DNA of 25,513 nucleotides from Actinomycetes bacterium. Its GTDB lineage: Bacteria > Actinomycetota > Acidimicrobiia > Acidimicrobiales > Microtrichaceae. Under the pieces are notes generated by a model. The model was not told the DNA's origin. It saw only the letters and a list, made by a program, of their open reading frames with translations, and did no database searches. Positions 1-7,811 of this stretch are shown here, in pieces. Location: the NCBI GenBank assembly GCA_023434535.1, contig JAEYSR010000045.1, positions 1 through 25,513 of the forward strand. The letters are read 5' to 3'. The position numbers and the translations under genes are program-made. Every line of letters starts with the position of its first letter. Positions within the stretch are counted from its first letter, which is position 1.

Positions 1-347
1 ACGTCCAGCTGGCCATGCCGGCGGGCGGTGAGAACCGGGCCGCCGCGTTCTACGAGGGCGTGCTCGGCATCCCTCGGGTCCCCAAGCCGCCTCACCTCGC
101 CGTTCGTGGAGGCTGCTGGTTCGAGGCGGGGAGCCTGAAGGTCCACCTGGGCGTCGACGCGAACTTCCGACCGGCGACCAAGGCGCACCCGGCGTTCCTC
201 GTGGACGACGTGCGGGGGCTGGCCCGAGCGGCTGCGGCGGCAGGCTTCTCGGTCGTCGACGACGAGCCGCTGGAGGGATACGACCGGGTGTACGTCGACG
301 ATCCGTTCGGCAATCGGATCGAGCTGATGGAGCCCCTCGGCGAGTAG
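1..347 (+). CDS. VOC family protein (glyoxalase/bleomycin-resistance fold), 5' partial
   Basis: This is the C-terminal part of a small vicinal-oxygen-chelate protein. The reading frame is open at the left edge (first full codon at 3). The residues before the internal Met at 15 read VQLAMPAGGENRAAAFY, the usual first strand and helix of VOC proteins, so the true start lies upstream of the window and the Met at 15 is not the start. The end, DPFGNRIELME, is the typical last strand and carries the glutamate that binds metal in many members. Family members are dioxygenases, glyoxalases or drug-binding proteins, and nothing here fixes the substrate. About 114 residues are visible, close to a full single domain. 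The next gene runs the same way about 80 nt later. Confidence 0.85.
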   Translation, partial: VQLAMPAGGENRAAAFYEGVLGIPRVPKPPHLAVRGGCWFEAGSLKVHLGVDANFRPATKAHPAFLVDDVRGLARAAAAAGFSVVDDEPLEGYDRVYVDDPFGNRIELMEPLGE

Positions 348-426
348 TGGCGCGCAGCTCGCCGGTTCGTGGGTCGACTCGACAGCCATCCCGCTCCTCG
401 CTCGCCCGGTCGGCTTGGCTGATGGC

Positions 427-777
427 GTGACGGAGCCCATCCCAGCCGATGTCCAGAGCTACCTCGATGGCATCGACGCGGAGCACCGCCCGATGTGGGA
501 CCGCGTGGAGCGGATCGTCCGTCAGCTGCATCCCGACGTCGAGATGCGCATCACCTACGACATGCCGACCTTCGTGGTCGGCGACCACCGCCTCCCGGTC
601 GGCGTGTGGAAGCACGGGCTGTCGCTCTACGGGCTCCACGAGTCGAACGACGCCGGCTTCATCGCTCGCCATCCGGACCTGTCGTCGGGGCGTGGCACGG
701 TGAAGCTCCCCACCAAGCGAGCCGCCGAGTTCTCCGACGACGAGCTGTCGGCGATGCTGGCGGCCGTGCTCGGATAG
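427..777 (+). CDS. DUF1801 domain-containing protein
   Basis: A 116-residue protein of the DUF1801 (YdhG-like) family. Visible landmarks are the N-terminal helix with YLDGIDAEHRPMWDRVERIV, then a short core with ITYDMPTF, a strand pair around LPVGVWKHGLSLYG, and the SSGRGTVKLPTKRAA segment near the end, which corresponds to the family's 'KGTIQFP' motif. The function of the family is not settled. I prefer the GTG at 427; a TTG at 415 is in frame and would add four residues, and neither has a convincing Shine-Dalgarno site. It ends 66 nt before the convergent DUF6584 gene, with a hairpin between them. Family assignment is confident; the start is not. Confidence 0.8.
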   Translation: MTEPIPADVQSYLDGIDAEHRPMWDRVERIVRQLHPDVEMRITYDMPTFVVGDHRLPVGVWKHGLSLYGLHESNDAGFIARHPDLSSGRGTVKLPTKRAAEFSDDELSAMLAAVLG

Positions 778-803
778 ATGACTCCGCGCCGCATCCCACC
801 GAT

Positions 804-838
804 CGTGGTGTGAGGACCCGTGCCCGGGATCACCCACG
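804..838. terminator. Hairpin between convergent genes, probable bidirectional terminator
   Basis: The left arm CGTGGTGTGA (804-813) pairs with TCACCCACG (830-838) with one bulged T, and the loop is GC-rich. It sits between two genes that end towards each other and has no T-tract. The role is inferred from position. Confidence 0.35.
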
Positions 839-843
839 ACTTG

Positions 844-1362
844 TCAGCGGATCGACGTGAGCTCGGACACGATGGTGAGCAGGCCGATGGCGAAGACCGC
901 CAGCGCCAGCAACAGGGCCACGATGCATCCGGCGCCAGCGAATCTCGACGTCGGACTCCGATCGATCGACGAGCGGTCCCGACGCCGACCGGGTGTCCAA
1001 TCGAGACCGTTCTGCTCCTTCGCCTCCGAGCGGAGGGCGATCAGGCGGGCCTGCACCGGCTCGGGAAACGCCGGGATCTCATCCCGAACGGGCAGCGCAG
1101 CGACGAGGTCGCTCGGGCGCGGGTACCGCTCGCGCAGTGCCGTCATCGCCAGGTCGACGTCGTCGCCGGATCGCTCGGTCAGGTACCAGAAGGACGCGGC
1201 GCGCGGCAGGTCGCCCATCCGGAAGTAGACCTCGCCGGTCAGTGCGAGCACCTCCGGGTCCGTCGGTCGTGCCGCGGCCAGTCCGGTCGCCCGGTCGCGG
1301 GCCTTCCAGAGCCGACCCTCCCGAAGGTCGCCCTCGATGCGGTCGATCGCTGGACTTCCCAC
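844..1362 (-). CDS. DUF6584 family membrane-anchored protein
   Basis: A 172-residue protein when started at the GTG at 1362. Residues ~5-65 form a TPR-like helical pair with the family's hallmark EGRLWKARDRATGL followed by DPEVLALTGEVYFRMGDL. A charged middle part follows, and a C-terminal membrane helix (AGCIVALLLALAVFAIGLL, about residues 148-166) suggests tail anchoring with the N-terminal domain in the cytoplasm. The function is unknown. An open frame reaches back to 1443, but the extra segment has poor composition and the homologous part starts at 'AIDRIEGDLREG', so the shorter start is chosen. It is divergent from the flippase-like gene, the two starts being about 135 nt apart. Confidence 0.75.
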   Translation of the reverse strand: MGSPAIDRIEGDLREGRLWKARDRATGLAAARPTDPEVLALTGEVYFRMGDLPRAASFWYLTERSGDDVDLAMTALRERYPRPSDLVAALPVRDEIPAFPEPVQARLIALRSEAKEQNGLDWTPGRRRDRSSIDRSPTSRFAGAGCIVALLLALAVFAIGLLTIVSELTSIR

Positions 1363-1484
1363 GGGCGCATTGTGATCGACGCCCAGCGACCACGGGGGAC
1401 GAATTCGCGCCGGTGGGTCCACTGCCGGGCCCACGCCACCCACCGGGTGGCTCGACTGTCACCGGTTCCGAGCGGGCGAGTTCC

Positions 1485-1490
1485 TACACT
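1485..1490 (+). promoter_or_regulatory. -10 hexamer TACACT, leaderless layout
   Basis: TACACT lies 6 nt before the GTG at 1497, so transcription would start at or next to the start codon. No Shine-Dalgarno site is visible. Confidence 0.5.
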
Positions 1491-1496
1491 CGGCCC

Positions 1497-3941
1497 GTGA
1501 CGACGGAGGCGGCTGGTCAGTCGGTGTGGAGTCGGCTCCGGAACCTCACGTTCGGTCCGGCCGATGAGCACCCCTACCGCCGCCGCACCAGCGACTGGAT
1601 CCGCGTCTCCATCGCCATCGTCTTCCTGGCGGTGGCGATCCCGCGCCACGCCGACCTGTCGTCGCTGGACAAGAACCTCTTCACCCTCCTCAACGGCCTC
1701 CCCGACGGGATGCAGTCGTTCTTCCGCACGCTCTACGCCCTGGGCAGCCTGTGGGCGCTGCTCGTCGTGGTGGTCGCCGCACTCGTGGGTCGACGGTGGC
1801 GCCTGGCGCGCGACCTGACCCTGGCGGGCGCGCTCGCCTGGATCCTCGCCCGGGCGATCGGTGGGCTCGTGTCCGGCTCGAGCGTCAGCGACGCGCTGAG
1901 CGTCACGGTCCGCATCGGCGACTCGTCACCGTCGTTCCCGATGGTCCGCCTGGCGGTGATCACGGCGGTCGTCGCCACCGCGTCCCCGTATCTCGCCCGG
2001 CCGTCGCGTCGCATCGGCTTCACGCTCATCGCGACCACGACGGTCGGTGCGATGTACCTCGGCGTCGGCCTCCCCAACGCCGCCGTCGCCGCGATCGTCC
2101 TCGGCTGGGGGATCGGCGCAGCGGTCCACCTGGCGTTCGGATCTCCCGGTGGACGTCCGTCGGTGGCGCAGATGGCGCGCGGCCTCTTCGACCTGGGCAT
2201 CGAGGCGCGCGACGTGAGCCTGGCTCCCGTCCAGCCGTCGGGCGCCACGCTGATGACGGCCAGTGACGACCGGGGCCCTCTGGCGATCCGGGTGTTGGGC
2301 CGTGACGCCGCCGACGCCCAGGTGTTGACGAAGGTCTGGCGCAGCTTCCTCTACAAGTCGGGCGGCCAGCGGCTCTACCACTCACGCATCGAGGAGGTGG
2401 AGCACGAGGGCTATTGCGTCCTGCGAGCCGATCGCGCCGGTGTGCGCGTGCCCGAGCTCGTCGTGACCGGGATCGCCGGTCCCGGGGCCGCGGTCTACGT
2501 CGAGCGTCCGCTCGACGGACCCACGCTCTCCGACGTCGACGCTGCCGAGCTGACCGACGAGCACCTGGTCGACCTGTGGTCGCAGGTCGACAAGCTGCAC
2601 CGGGCTGCTGTCACGCATGCCGCGCTCTCCCCCGACAACGTGGTGCTCACCGACGACGGCCCGGCCCTGCGCGACTTCTCCCACGCCTTCGGCATCGACA
2701 CTCCCCAACGACGAGCCACGGGCCCCGGGCCCGACGTCGTGTCCGATCAGTTCGGGGCCGCCGACACGGCCACCCTGCTGGCGGCGATGGCGGATCGAGT
2801 GGGTGCCGAGCGAGCGGTGAAGTGCGCGGTCGACGGCCTCGGCACCGCTCGCCTCGCACCAGCGATCCCGATGATCCAGACGGCGGTCCTGCCGGCTTCG
2901 ATGAGAGCCCACGGCCGAGCGGCAAAGCGGGCGCAGGTGGACTCGCTCACCGCACTCCGCACCGCGGCAGCCGCAGCGGTCGGGATGGAGGATCCGCAGC
3001 TCGAGCAGCTGCACCGCCTCAACTGGCAGACCGTCGCCATGGTCGTCGGCACCTTCCTGGGTGTCGCCGCGCTCCTGTCGATGGTCGGGAACCCCGAGCA
3101 GATGGCCGAGACCCTCAAGGGCGCGGACTGGTGGCTCATCGGCGTGGCGCTCGCGGTGTCCTTCTCCACCAACTTCGCGTCCGGGCTTTCCCTCGTCGGA
3201 TCCGTCCGCCAGCGCGTGCCGTACCTGCGGACGGTCGAGCTCCAGCTGTCTCTGTCGTTCACGAACCTGGCGGTGCCCGCCGTCGGTGGTCTGGCGTCGG
3301 AGATCCGCTACCTGCAGAAGCAGGGAGTCGACCTCGCGTCGGCCGCGACGGCCGGCGGCGTGGTGCAGGGCGCGGCCGACGTCATCGCCACGGTGTCGGT
3401 GTTCCTCGTGGCGCTGTACCTGTCGCCGGTCCACTTCAGCTTCGGCAAGGTCGACACGAGCAGCGTGATCCAGATCGCGCTCATCGCCCTGGTCGTCGTC
3501 CTGGTGGCGATCGCGGTGATCTTCGGAGTGCCGAGGATCCGCAAGAAGGTGATGGCTCCGGTCCGCGACGCGTGGGCCACGCTCTCCGACGTCGTCCGCT
3601 CGCCCCGTCAGGTGACGGAGCTCCTGGTCGGCCAGACCGTCAACAACCTGCTCTACGGCCTCGTGCTGTACTTCTGCGTCGCCGCCTTCGGGCCGCCCGT
3701 GAACTTCTGGGCGGTGCTGGCGGCGAACATCGGCATCTCGTCGATCGCCGACACCGTCCCCGTCCCGGGCGGGTCGACGGCGGTCGGCTCCGTCGGCGTG
3801 GCTGCTGCGCTGACCGCCGCGGGTGCCACGCAGGAGGCCGCGGTCGCGGCGTCGCTCGCGTACCAGCTGGCGTCGACGTTCATCCCCGCGATCGCCGGTT
3901 GGTTCTGCGTCCGCAACCTGCTCTCAGAGGACTACCTCTGA
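1497..3941 (+). CDS. Large flippase-like integral membrane protein (PAP2-like, kinase-like and LPG-synthase TM regions)
   Basis: An 814-residue protein with three parts. Residues ~30-230 hold about six membrane helices that resemble a degenerate PAP2 phosphatase core (SFPMVRLAVI where PAP2 enzymes have SxPSGH). Residues ~255-430 are a soluble kinase-like domain with HAALSPDNVVL and a following RDFSHAF, corresponding to the catalytic loop and DFG regions of APH-type kinases, but the catalytic Asp is replaced by Ser, so it is probably a pseudokinase or ligand-binding domain. Residues ~505-810 form the LPG_synthase_TM (UPF0104) flippase-like domain with the conserved PVPGGSTAVGSVG motif. Similar long proteins occur across actinomycetes; a role in moving a lipid-linked substrate is inferred. 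The frame extends upstream to 993, but that part is antisense to the DUF6584 gene and looks non-coding. Confidence 0.85.
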   Translation: MTTEAAGQSVWSRLRNLTFGPADEHPYRRRTSDWIRVSIAIVFLAVAIPRHADLSSLDKNLFTLLNGLPDGMQSFFRTLYALGSLWALLVVVVAALVGRRWRLARDLTLAGALAWILARAIGGLVSGSSVSDALSVTVRIGDSSPSFPMVRLAVITAVVATASPYLARPSRRIGFTLIATTTVGAMYLGVGLPNAAVAAIVLGWGIGAAVHLAFGSPGGRPSVAQMARGLFDLGIEARDVSLAPVQPSGATLMTASDDRGPLAIRVLGRDAADAQVLTKVWRSFLYKSGGQRLYHSRIEEVEHEGYCVLRADRAGVRVPELVVTGIAGPGAAVYVERPLDGPTLSDVDAAELTDEHLVDLWSQVDKLHRAAVTHAALSPDNVVLTDDGPALRDFSHAFGIDTPQRRATGPGPDVVSDQFGAADTATLLAAMADRVGAERAVKCAVDGLGTARLAPAIPMIQTAVLPASMRAHGRAAKRAQVDSLTALRTAAAAAVGMEDPQLEQLHRLNWQTVAMVVGTFLGVAALLSMVGNPEQMAETLKGADWWLIGVALAVSFSTNFASGLSLVGSVRQRVPYLRTVELQLSLSFTNLAVPAVGGLASEIRYLQKQGVDLASAATAGGVVQGAADVIATVSVFLVALYLSPVHFSFGKVDTSSVIQIALIALVVVLVAIAVIFGVPRIRKKVMAPVRDAWATLSDVVRSPRQVTELLVGQTVNNLLYGLVLYFCVAAFGPPVNFWAVLAANIGISSIADTVPVPGGSTAVGSVGVAAALTAAGATQEAAVAASLAYQLASTFIPAIAGWFCVRNLLSEDYL

Positions 3942-4017
3942 CGGGAGTCGGTCACCCGTGTTGTGCTCCCAGTCGCCGGCTCGCCGGGTCGACCCTGGTT
4001 CGACGCAGACTTGGACC

Positions 4018-4296
4018 GTGGCCTCAAGCGATCGGGAGTTCCGCGTACGAGGCGTCGTGCGGCTCGGCACCCGATCGAGGGTGATCCAGTCCGTGGCCTT
4101 CGTCTCGACGTCGGAGATCGTGCTCGACTCGGGGGCCTGTTGGCTGCACCTTCCGAGGAGCTCGCCGCAGGTCGTGGTGAGCAACGGCGAGTTGAAGGCC
4201 ACCGTGCCGACTTTCGGATGGGCCCACTTCGTGCCGTGGCGCCATGGACGCTGGGCCGAGGTCCTGCGGCAGACCGGGTGGCTCGAACCCAGCTGA
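4018..4296 (+). CDS. Small hypothetical protein, beta-rich
   Basis: I do not recognise this protein. About 92 residues from the GTG at 4018 show strongly G/C-ending codons and a sensible alternation of hydrophobic residues (VIQSVAFVSTSEIVLDS, then TVPTFGWAHFVPW and a C-terminal GRWAEVLRQTGWL), which suggests a small beta-rich fold closed by a helix. The frame is open back to a GTG at 3958, which would add 20 residues of poorer composition. No Shine-Dalgarno site supports either start. It follows the flippase-like gene on the same strand and could be its distal partner. It may also be the C-terminal remnant of a longer PH-like protein. Confidence 0.5.
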   Translation: MASSDREFRVRGVVRLGTRSRVIQSVAFVSTSEIVLDSGACWLHLPRSSPQVVVSNGELKATVPTFGWAHFVPWRHGRWAEVLRQTGWLEPS

Positions 4297-4439
4297 CTCC
4301 ACCTCTCCAGAGATCCGCCAGGAACGCAACGAGGTCGGCTCGGTGACCTTCGACCCTGTCAGCACGCGACCTGGGGGCGCGACGATCGGCGCGAGCGGTC
4401 ATCTCGGCAGGGCGGCGCTCGCCGATGAGGAGGGGATCG

Positions 4440-5105
4440 ATGGCAGATCGGACCGGACGCGATGGGTCGTCGGCGATCGGGGAGGCAACCGCAACGTCGA
4501 GACGGCTGCGACGGCGCCGATGGGCGGTCGTCGCAGCAGCTGCACTGATCATCGCCCTGGCTGGGTGTGCGCCTCCGCCGAACCACAGCGTCGACCAGTC
4601 CAACACCGGAGGCCTGAACGGCTTCGCCTCGGTCGCGTGGGCGGCTCCGTGCTTCGGCACGACGGTCGACGCCGAGGTGGCCCAGACCTTCACGGCCGGG
4701 CGAACGGGTCTGCTCGATCAGGTGTCCGTCGCAGCGATGCCGATCGCCCCGGGGTCCCAGGCTCCGTTCCTGTTGACGATCCGAACGGTGCGCGCTGACG
4801 GCGCCCCGGGCGCCACGGTCCTCGGATCGGGAACCTACTCAGGGCCGGGTTCGCCGACGGCGTCGACGCTCATCCAGGTGCCCCTCGCGTCGCCGGCTGT
4901 CGTCCTCGCCGGTCACCGCTATTCGATCGTCATCAGCTCCGCCCCTGCTCCCGAGTGCACCGACGATCTCGGCTGGTCGGTGTTCGGTGCCGCCGACAAC
5001 TACACCGGAGGCGAGGCCTGGTACCGCGGGACCGCCTACAACACCCCGGACTGGGTGACACCGGATCCGAGCCAGGACCTCTTCTTCATCACCTGGATGT
5101 GCTGA
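4440..5105 (+). CDS. Predicted lipoprotein with a choice-of-anchor-like beta domain
   Basis: A 221-residue exported protein. The N-terminus has a cluster of Arg residues (RRLRRRR), a hydrophobic stretch VVAAAALIIALAGC and a lipobox LAGC, so it is predicted to be lipid-anchored on the outer face of the membrane. The rest is a beta-sandwich pattern often found in bacterial surface proteins: a 'QTFTAG..GLLDQVSV' opening, a central LTIRTV..GAPGATVLGSG segment, a 'LAGHRYSIVISS' strand and a final aromatic-rich WYRGTAYNTPDW..DLFFITWM part. I cannot assign a ligand. The ATG at 4440 is chosen because AGGAGGGG lies just upstream at optimal distance; an in-frame ATG at 4425 overlaps that site. Confidence 0.75.
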   Translation: MADRTGRDGSSAIGEATATSRRLRRRRWAVVAAAALIIALAGCAPPPNHSVDQSNTGGLNGFASVAWAAPCFGTTVDAEVAQTFTAGRTGLLDQVSVAAMPIAPGSQAPFLLTIRTVRADGAPGATVLGSGTYSGPGSPTASTLIQVPLASPAVVLAGHRYSIVISSAPAPECTDDLGWSVFGAADNYTGGEAWYRGTAYNTPDWVTPDPSQDLFFITWMC

Positions 5106-5267
5106 GCAGGAGTTGATCCTGAGCCCACGGAATCGGCGTCGGCGGGCTGCAGGTTCCCACAGCCCGTCGACCCCGTCGCATCCGCTGGACGGCCAACTCT
5201 CCTCGGAGGTCGTTACGGTGGAGATCGCCGCTGTGCATGCGTCGACGCCGTGGGAAGGGAGCGTGGA

Positions 5268-5819
5268 GTGGCCGGCACGATTCCCTTCCTTGCTGCGGTC
5301 GCAGTGATCCTCTTCTTTGCTTGGCGGACCGGGCAGGTGCGTGCGATGCGGCTCGCGGTGGATCCTCGCAACACGTCGTGGTCGGACGTCGTGCCTGCTG
5401 GCGTGCCGGCGCCGGCACCTTCCGGCTCGTTGACCGGCGTCATCGCGAGCGGCACCCGGGTGGCCGCGGCGAAGGAACGTCTGTGGGTGGTGTTCGACGA
5501 AGAACACCTCATGGCGACACGGTTCGGCAGCTTGGGACGCGACGAGCCGCTCATTGTGGACAAGGACCGAGCATCGCCGGTCACCGTCGCGGGTGCGGGG
5601 TGGAGGCAGAGGGTGTCGTTCGGTGGTGGCGTCGTGGCCCTCACCGCTCCGCGGACCACGACGGGCCCGTTGGTGACGCGGCTGCAGGAACGAGGGTGGG
5701 CTGTCCTGGATCCGGACGGGGCGCCGATCGGCGGCTGGTATCCCGATCCGTGGGACCCCCGCCACCTCCGCCTCTGGAGCGGGACCGAGTGGACTCCCCA
5801 GGTGCGCAACAGGCTCTGA
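5268..5819 (+). CDS. DUF2510 domain-containing membrane protein
   Basis: A 183-residue protein. Residues ~3-16 (GTIPFLAAVAVILFFAW) form a single N-terminal membrane helix. A middle part of unknown fold contains a run of short strands (LWVVFDEEHLMATRFG). The C-terminus is a DUF2510 motif, GGWYPDPWDPRHLRLWSG followed by TEWTPQV, a short Trp-rich domain common in actinobacterial membrane proteins. The function is unknown. The GTG at 5268 follows GGGAAGGGAG at 6 nt; the in-frame GTG at 5250 overlaps that site and is less likely. It converges with the oxidoreductase gene. Confidence 0.75.
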   Translation: MAGTIPFLAAVAVILFFAWRTGQVRAMRLAVDPRNTSWSDVVPAGVPAPAPSGSLTGVIASGTRVAAAKERLWVVFDEEHLMATRFGSLGRDEPLIVDKDRASPVTVAGAGWRQRVSFGGGVVALTAPRTTTGPLVTRLQERGWAVLDPDGAPIGGWYPDPWDPRHLRLWSGTEWTPQVRNRL

Positions 5820-5851
5820 TGCAACGGTCGGTCGTCCGCTGGCGGCCCGAT

Positions 5852-5878
5852 CGGGTGTCGGGGCGAGTCCGACGCCGG
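5852..5878. terminator. Hairpin between convergent genes, probable bidirectional terminator
   Basis: CGGGTGTCGG (5852-5861) pairs with CCGACGCCGG (5869-5878) with one mismatch and one G-T pair around a 7-nt loop. It lies between convergent coding regions and has no T-tract, as is common in high-GC genomes. Confidence 0.45.
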
Positions 5879-5889
5879 AGTGGGGCTGC

Positions 5890-6711
5890 TCAGCCGAGCA
5901 GCGTCCGCGCCAGCCGCGCTCGGGTCGCTTCCATGTCGTCGTCGACGTCGAGGACCCTGAGGACCACCTGATCGGCTCCGGCGGCCCGGTACTCGGCGAT
6001 GCGCTCAGCGATGGTCCCGGGCTCGCCCCAGGCCGTGATGCCGTCCAGCAGGTGGTCGCTCACGCCGTCGATGTCACCTTCACCGAAGCCGAGGCGGAGC
6101 AGGTTCCTTCGGTAGCCACCCTGCTGCGTGAGGAATGCGAGCGGTTCGGCGGCAGCTCGGCGCACCACCTCACGGTCGGTGCTGGGCACCGTCATCAGCA
6201 GGACCGCGAGCAGGTGGTCGTCACCGAGGCGGGCCCGCGCATCGGACACGAAGGACGGTGTGACGAGATATGGATACGCGCCGCCAGCGCGTTCTCGAGC
6301 GAGCGACATCATGTTCGGGCCAAGAGCGGCGAGCACCCGGGAGTCCGCCGGGATTCCCTCGTCATCCAGCACGTCGAGGTAGGTGTCGAGCGTCCTGAGC
6401 GGGTGTGCATCGTGGGCGCCGCCGAGTCCGACGACGAAGCGGCCCGGGTGGGAACGCTCCAGACGTCGAGCGGTCGCGACGACATCCGCTGCAGGCACGT
6501 TGGAGACCGAGATGATGCCGGTCCCGATGGGGATCCGACGGGTGGCCTCGACCGCCGCCTCGACCATGGGGAGCACGCCGGAGCGCCAGAGCATGGTGAA
6601 CCCGAGCGCTTCCACGTGCCGTGCTTCGTCAGTCACGGCGGACACGTCATCGGTGAATGGCGTGCTGCTCGCGATGCCGATCCCTTGCAGGGCGTTGCGA
6701 TCGATGCTCAT
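5890..6711 (-). CDS. LLM class (luciferase-like) probably F420-dependent oxidoreductase
   Basis: A 273-residue luciferase-like monooxygenase fold protein that resembles the F420-dependent TIGR03620 (MSMEG_4141-type) subfamily. Landmarks are GIASSTPF at the first strand, EALGFTMLWRSG, the IPIGTGIISVSN strand (family 'IGTGI' motif), HPGRFVVGLGGAH and the C-terminal WGEPGTIAERIAEYRAAGADQVVLRVL, which closes the TIM barrel. These enzymes use reduced F420 or flavin; the substrate cannot be told. The gene has a leaderless-type promoter whose spacer holds a MerR/SoxR-like dyad (6727-6746), so it is probably induced by a redox or small-molecule signal. It follows the PH-like gene on the same strand after 73 nt. 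Confidence 0.85.
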   Translation of the reverse strand: MSIDRNALQGIGIASSTPFTDDVSAVTDEARHVEALGFTMLWRSGVLPMVEAAVEATRRIPIGTGIISVSNVPAADVVATARRLERSHPGRFVVGLGGAHDAHPLRTLDTYLDVLDDEGIPADSRVLAALGPNMMSLARERAGGAYPYLVTPSFVSDARARLGDDHLLAVLLMTVPSTDREVVRRAAAEPLAFLTQQGGYRRNLLRLGFGEGDIDGVSDHLLDGITAWGEPGTIAERIAEYRAAGADQVVLRVLDVDDDMEATRARLARTLLG

Positions 6712-6718
6712 GACCCGC

Positions 6719-6749
6719 AGGCTAAGACTTCAAGTACGCTTGAAGTAAA
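6719..6749 (-). promoter_or_regulatory. Promoter of the LLM oxidoreductase gene with a 19-bp spacer
   Basis: On the minus strand, a -35-like TTTACT (6749-6744) and a -10 TAGCCT (6724-6719) are separated by 19 nt. The -10 is 7 nt from the ATG, giving a leaderless layout. The long spacer is typical of promoters activated by MerR-family regulators. Confidence 0.5.
6727..6746. promoter_or_regulatory. MerR/SoxR-type operator dyad
   Basis: ACTTCAAGTACGCTTGAAGT has perfect 8-bp arms around a 4-nt centre. Read on the gene's strand, the inner part TCAAGCGTACTTGA matches 12 of 14 positions of the SoxR box core TCAAGTTAACTTGA. It fills the -35/-10 spacer of the oxidoreductase promoter. No MerR-family gene is in the window. 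Confidence 0.6.
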
Positions 6750-6784
6750 GGGGGGCCGGCCATGCGAACGAAGATCGGCGGTCG

Positions 6785-7321
6785 TCAGCGTCGGGGGTTC
6801 ATCGACACGGCACCGTAGGTGTCGACGTGCCTGCCGAGCCGTTGTTGCAGCAGAGACAGCATCTGGACTGTCGACACCAGGTGAAGGCGCCGCGGAGGGA
6901 TCGGTGACGTGAGGATCGTGGGCGAGGTCCACAGCCAGTAGATGCCCGCCGTACCCGGCACTCGGATGGTTCGACCGTCGGTCAGGTCGGCCCTCAACAG
7001 GGCGCGCCCCCGCAGGTCTCGAGGCGTGTGCTCGTAGCGAAGCGCGACCACGTCCGACATCGGTAGGTGGTGCCATCGGAGGCCCTTCAAGTACTCGAGC
7101 TGTGGCCCGCGGGCACCGGTCGAGAGTCGGAACGGCCGCCAGCTCACGACAGCAAGCAACAGGACCAGAGGTCCCCACAGCACGCCGACGAACCATGACT
7201 GCCCCAGCACTCCGACCGCCACCGTTACCGCCATGACGACCAGTGGCGCCGAACTGAAACGGATCACCCATTCGTTCTCCGGCGAATCCTTGCTCTCCAC
7301 CCTGCCGAAAGGTACCGGCAC
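6785..7321 (-). CDS. PH-like membrane protein, hypothetical
   Basis: A 178-residue protein. After a polar N-terminus, two membrane helices run from about residue 27 to 60 (APLVVMAVTVAVGVLG and FVGVLWGPLVLLLAVV). The soluble rest has alternating strands and the order seen in bacterial PH-like (bPH) proteins: YLKGLRWHHLPMSDVVALRY, then GRALLRADLTDGRTIRVPGT and a C-terminal helix with a leucine-rich VQMLSLLQQRLG. A bPH-type fold is inferred, not certain. The start is GTG at 7321; an in-frame GTG seven codons later is possible, and neither has a Shine-Dalgarno site. Confidence 0.65.
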   Translation of the reverse strand: MPVPFGRVESKDSPENEWVIRFSSAPLVVMAVTVAVGVLGQSWFVGVLWGPLVLLLAVVSWRPFRLSTGARGPQLEYLKGLRWHHLPMSDVVALRYEHTPRDLRGRALLRADLTDGRTIRVPGTAGIYWLWTSPTILTSPIPPRRLHLVSTVQMLSLLQQRLGRHVDTYGAVSMNPRR

Positions 7322-7428
7322 CGCCCACGCCCGCCTCGGCGGCGAGGGGTGCCGACAGCCGGTCGCCTACTGCAGGAGATGCATGACGTCGGCCGGTCCG
7401 GCTCAGCGGTCTGGCCCGACGGTCCGTC

Positions 7429-7738
7429 TCACCCGGACGCGGTCTCGGCGTCCGCCGGGCCAGATTGATGCGGCTGCTGACGCCTCCGTCGCAGGGAACG
7501 ACTCGCTGGAAGCACCAACAGGAAGCGGCCGACGGTCGCCGTGATCACGGACGAAGCGAGGGGAGTCCTGCTCGTCGTCCAGCTGCTTCCTGTGGCGAAC
7601 CCCGTGGCGATGCAGGCGGCCATCAACAGCCGCTGACAGTTCCGCTCGCTCCACAGCCACGGGGAGACGAGGTGGGCGAGGGCCGCCGCTCGCGTTCGTC
7701 TTCAGTCCGAGTTGGCGCAGTCGTGCGTTCTTCACCAT
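7429..7738 (-). pseudogene. Possible frameshifted small membrane protein gene
   Basis: Two minus-strand frames seem to make one protein. From the ATG at 7738, preceded by GGAGGA, the frame reads MVKNARLRQLGLKTN and then loses coding character. The +1 frame, which has a stop just before this point, continues with high-GC3 codons as RAAALAHLVSPWLWSERNCQ, then a hydrophobic MAACIATGFATGSSW and SSVITATVGRFLLVLPAS stretch, ending at 7429 in an Arg-rich tail. One extra base near 7695-7702 would explain it. It could equally be a short intact gene from the TTG/ATG near 7626, or not a gene. I do not recognise a family. Confidence 0.3.
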
Positions 7739-7811
7739 CGGCAGAGGGTCCTCCGCCGATCGTTCGGCCCGGGCTGCAGCGAGTCTCTGCTGGGACCCGT
7801 GCCTCTGTGGG

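Noticed and set aside
993..1496. N-terminal extension of the flippase-like protein
   Set aside because: It is antisense to the DUF6584 gene and Arg/Pro/Gly-rich without pattern; the leaderless promoter fits the GTG at 1497.
6762..6818. Short plus-strand ORF after GGGGGG
   Set aside because: Only about 18 codons and no sensible peptide pattern; it overlaps the end of the PH-like gene.
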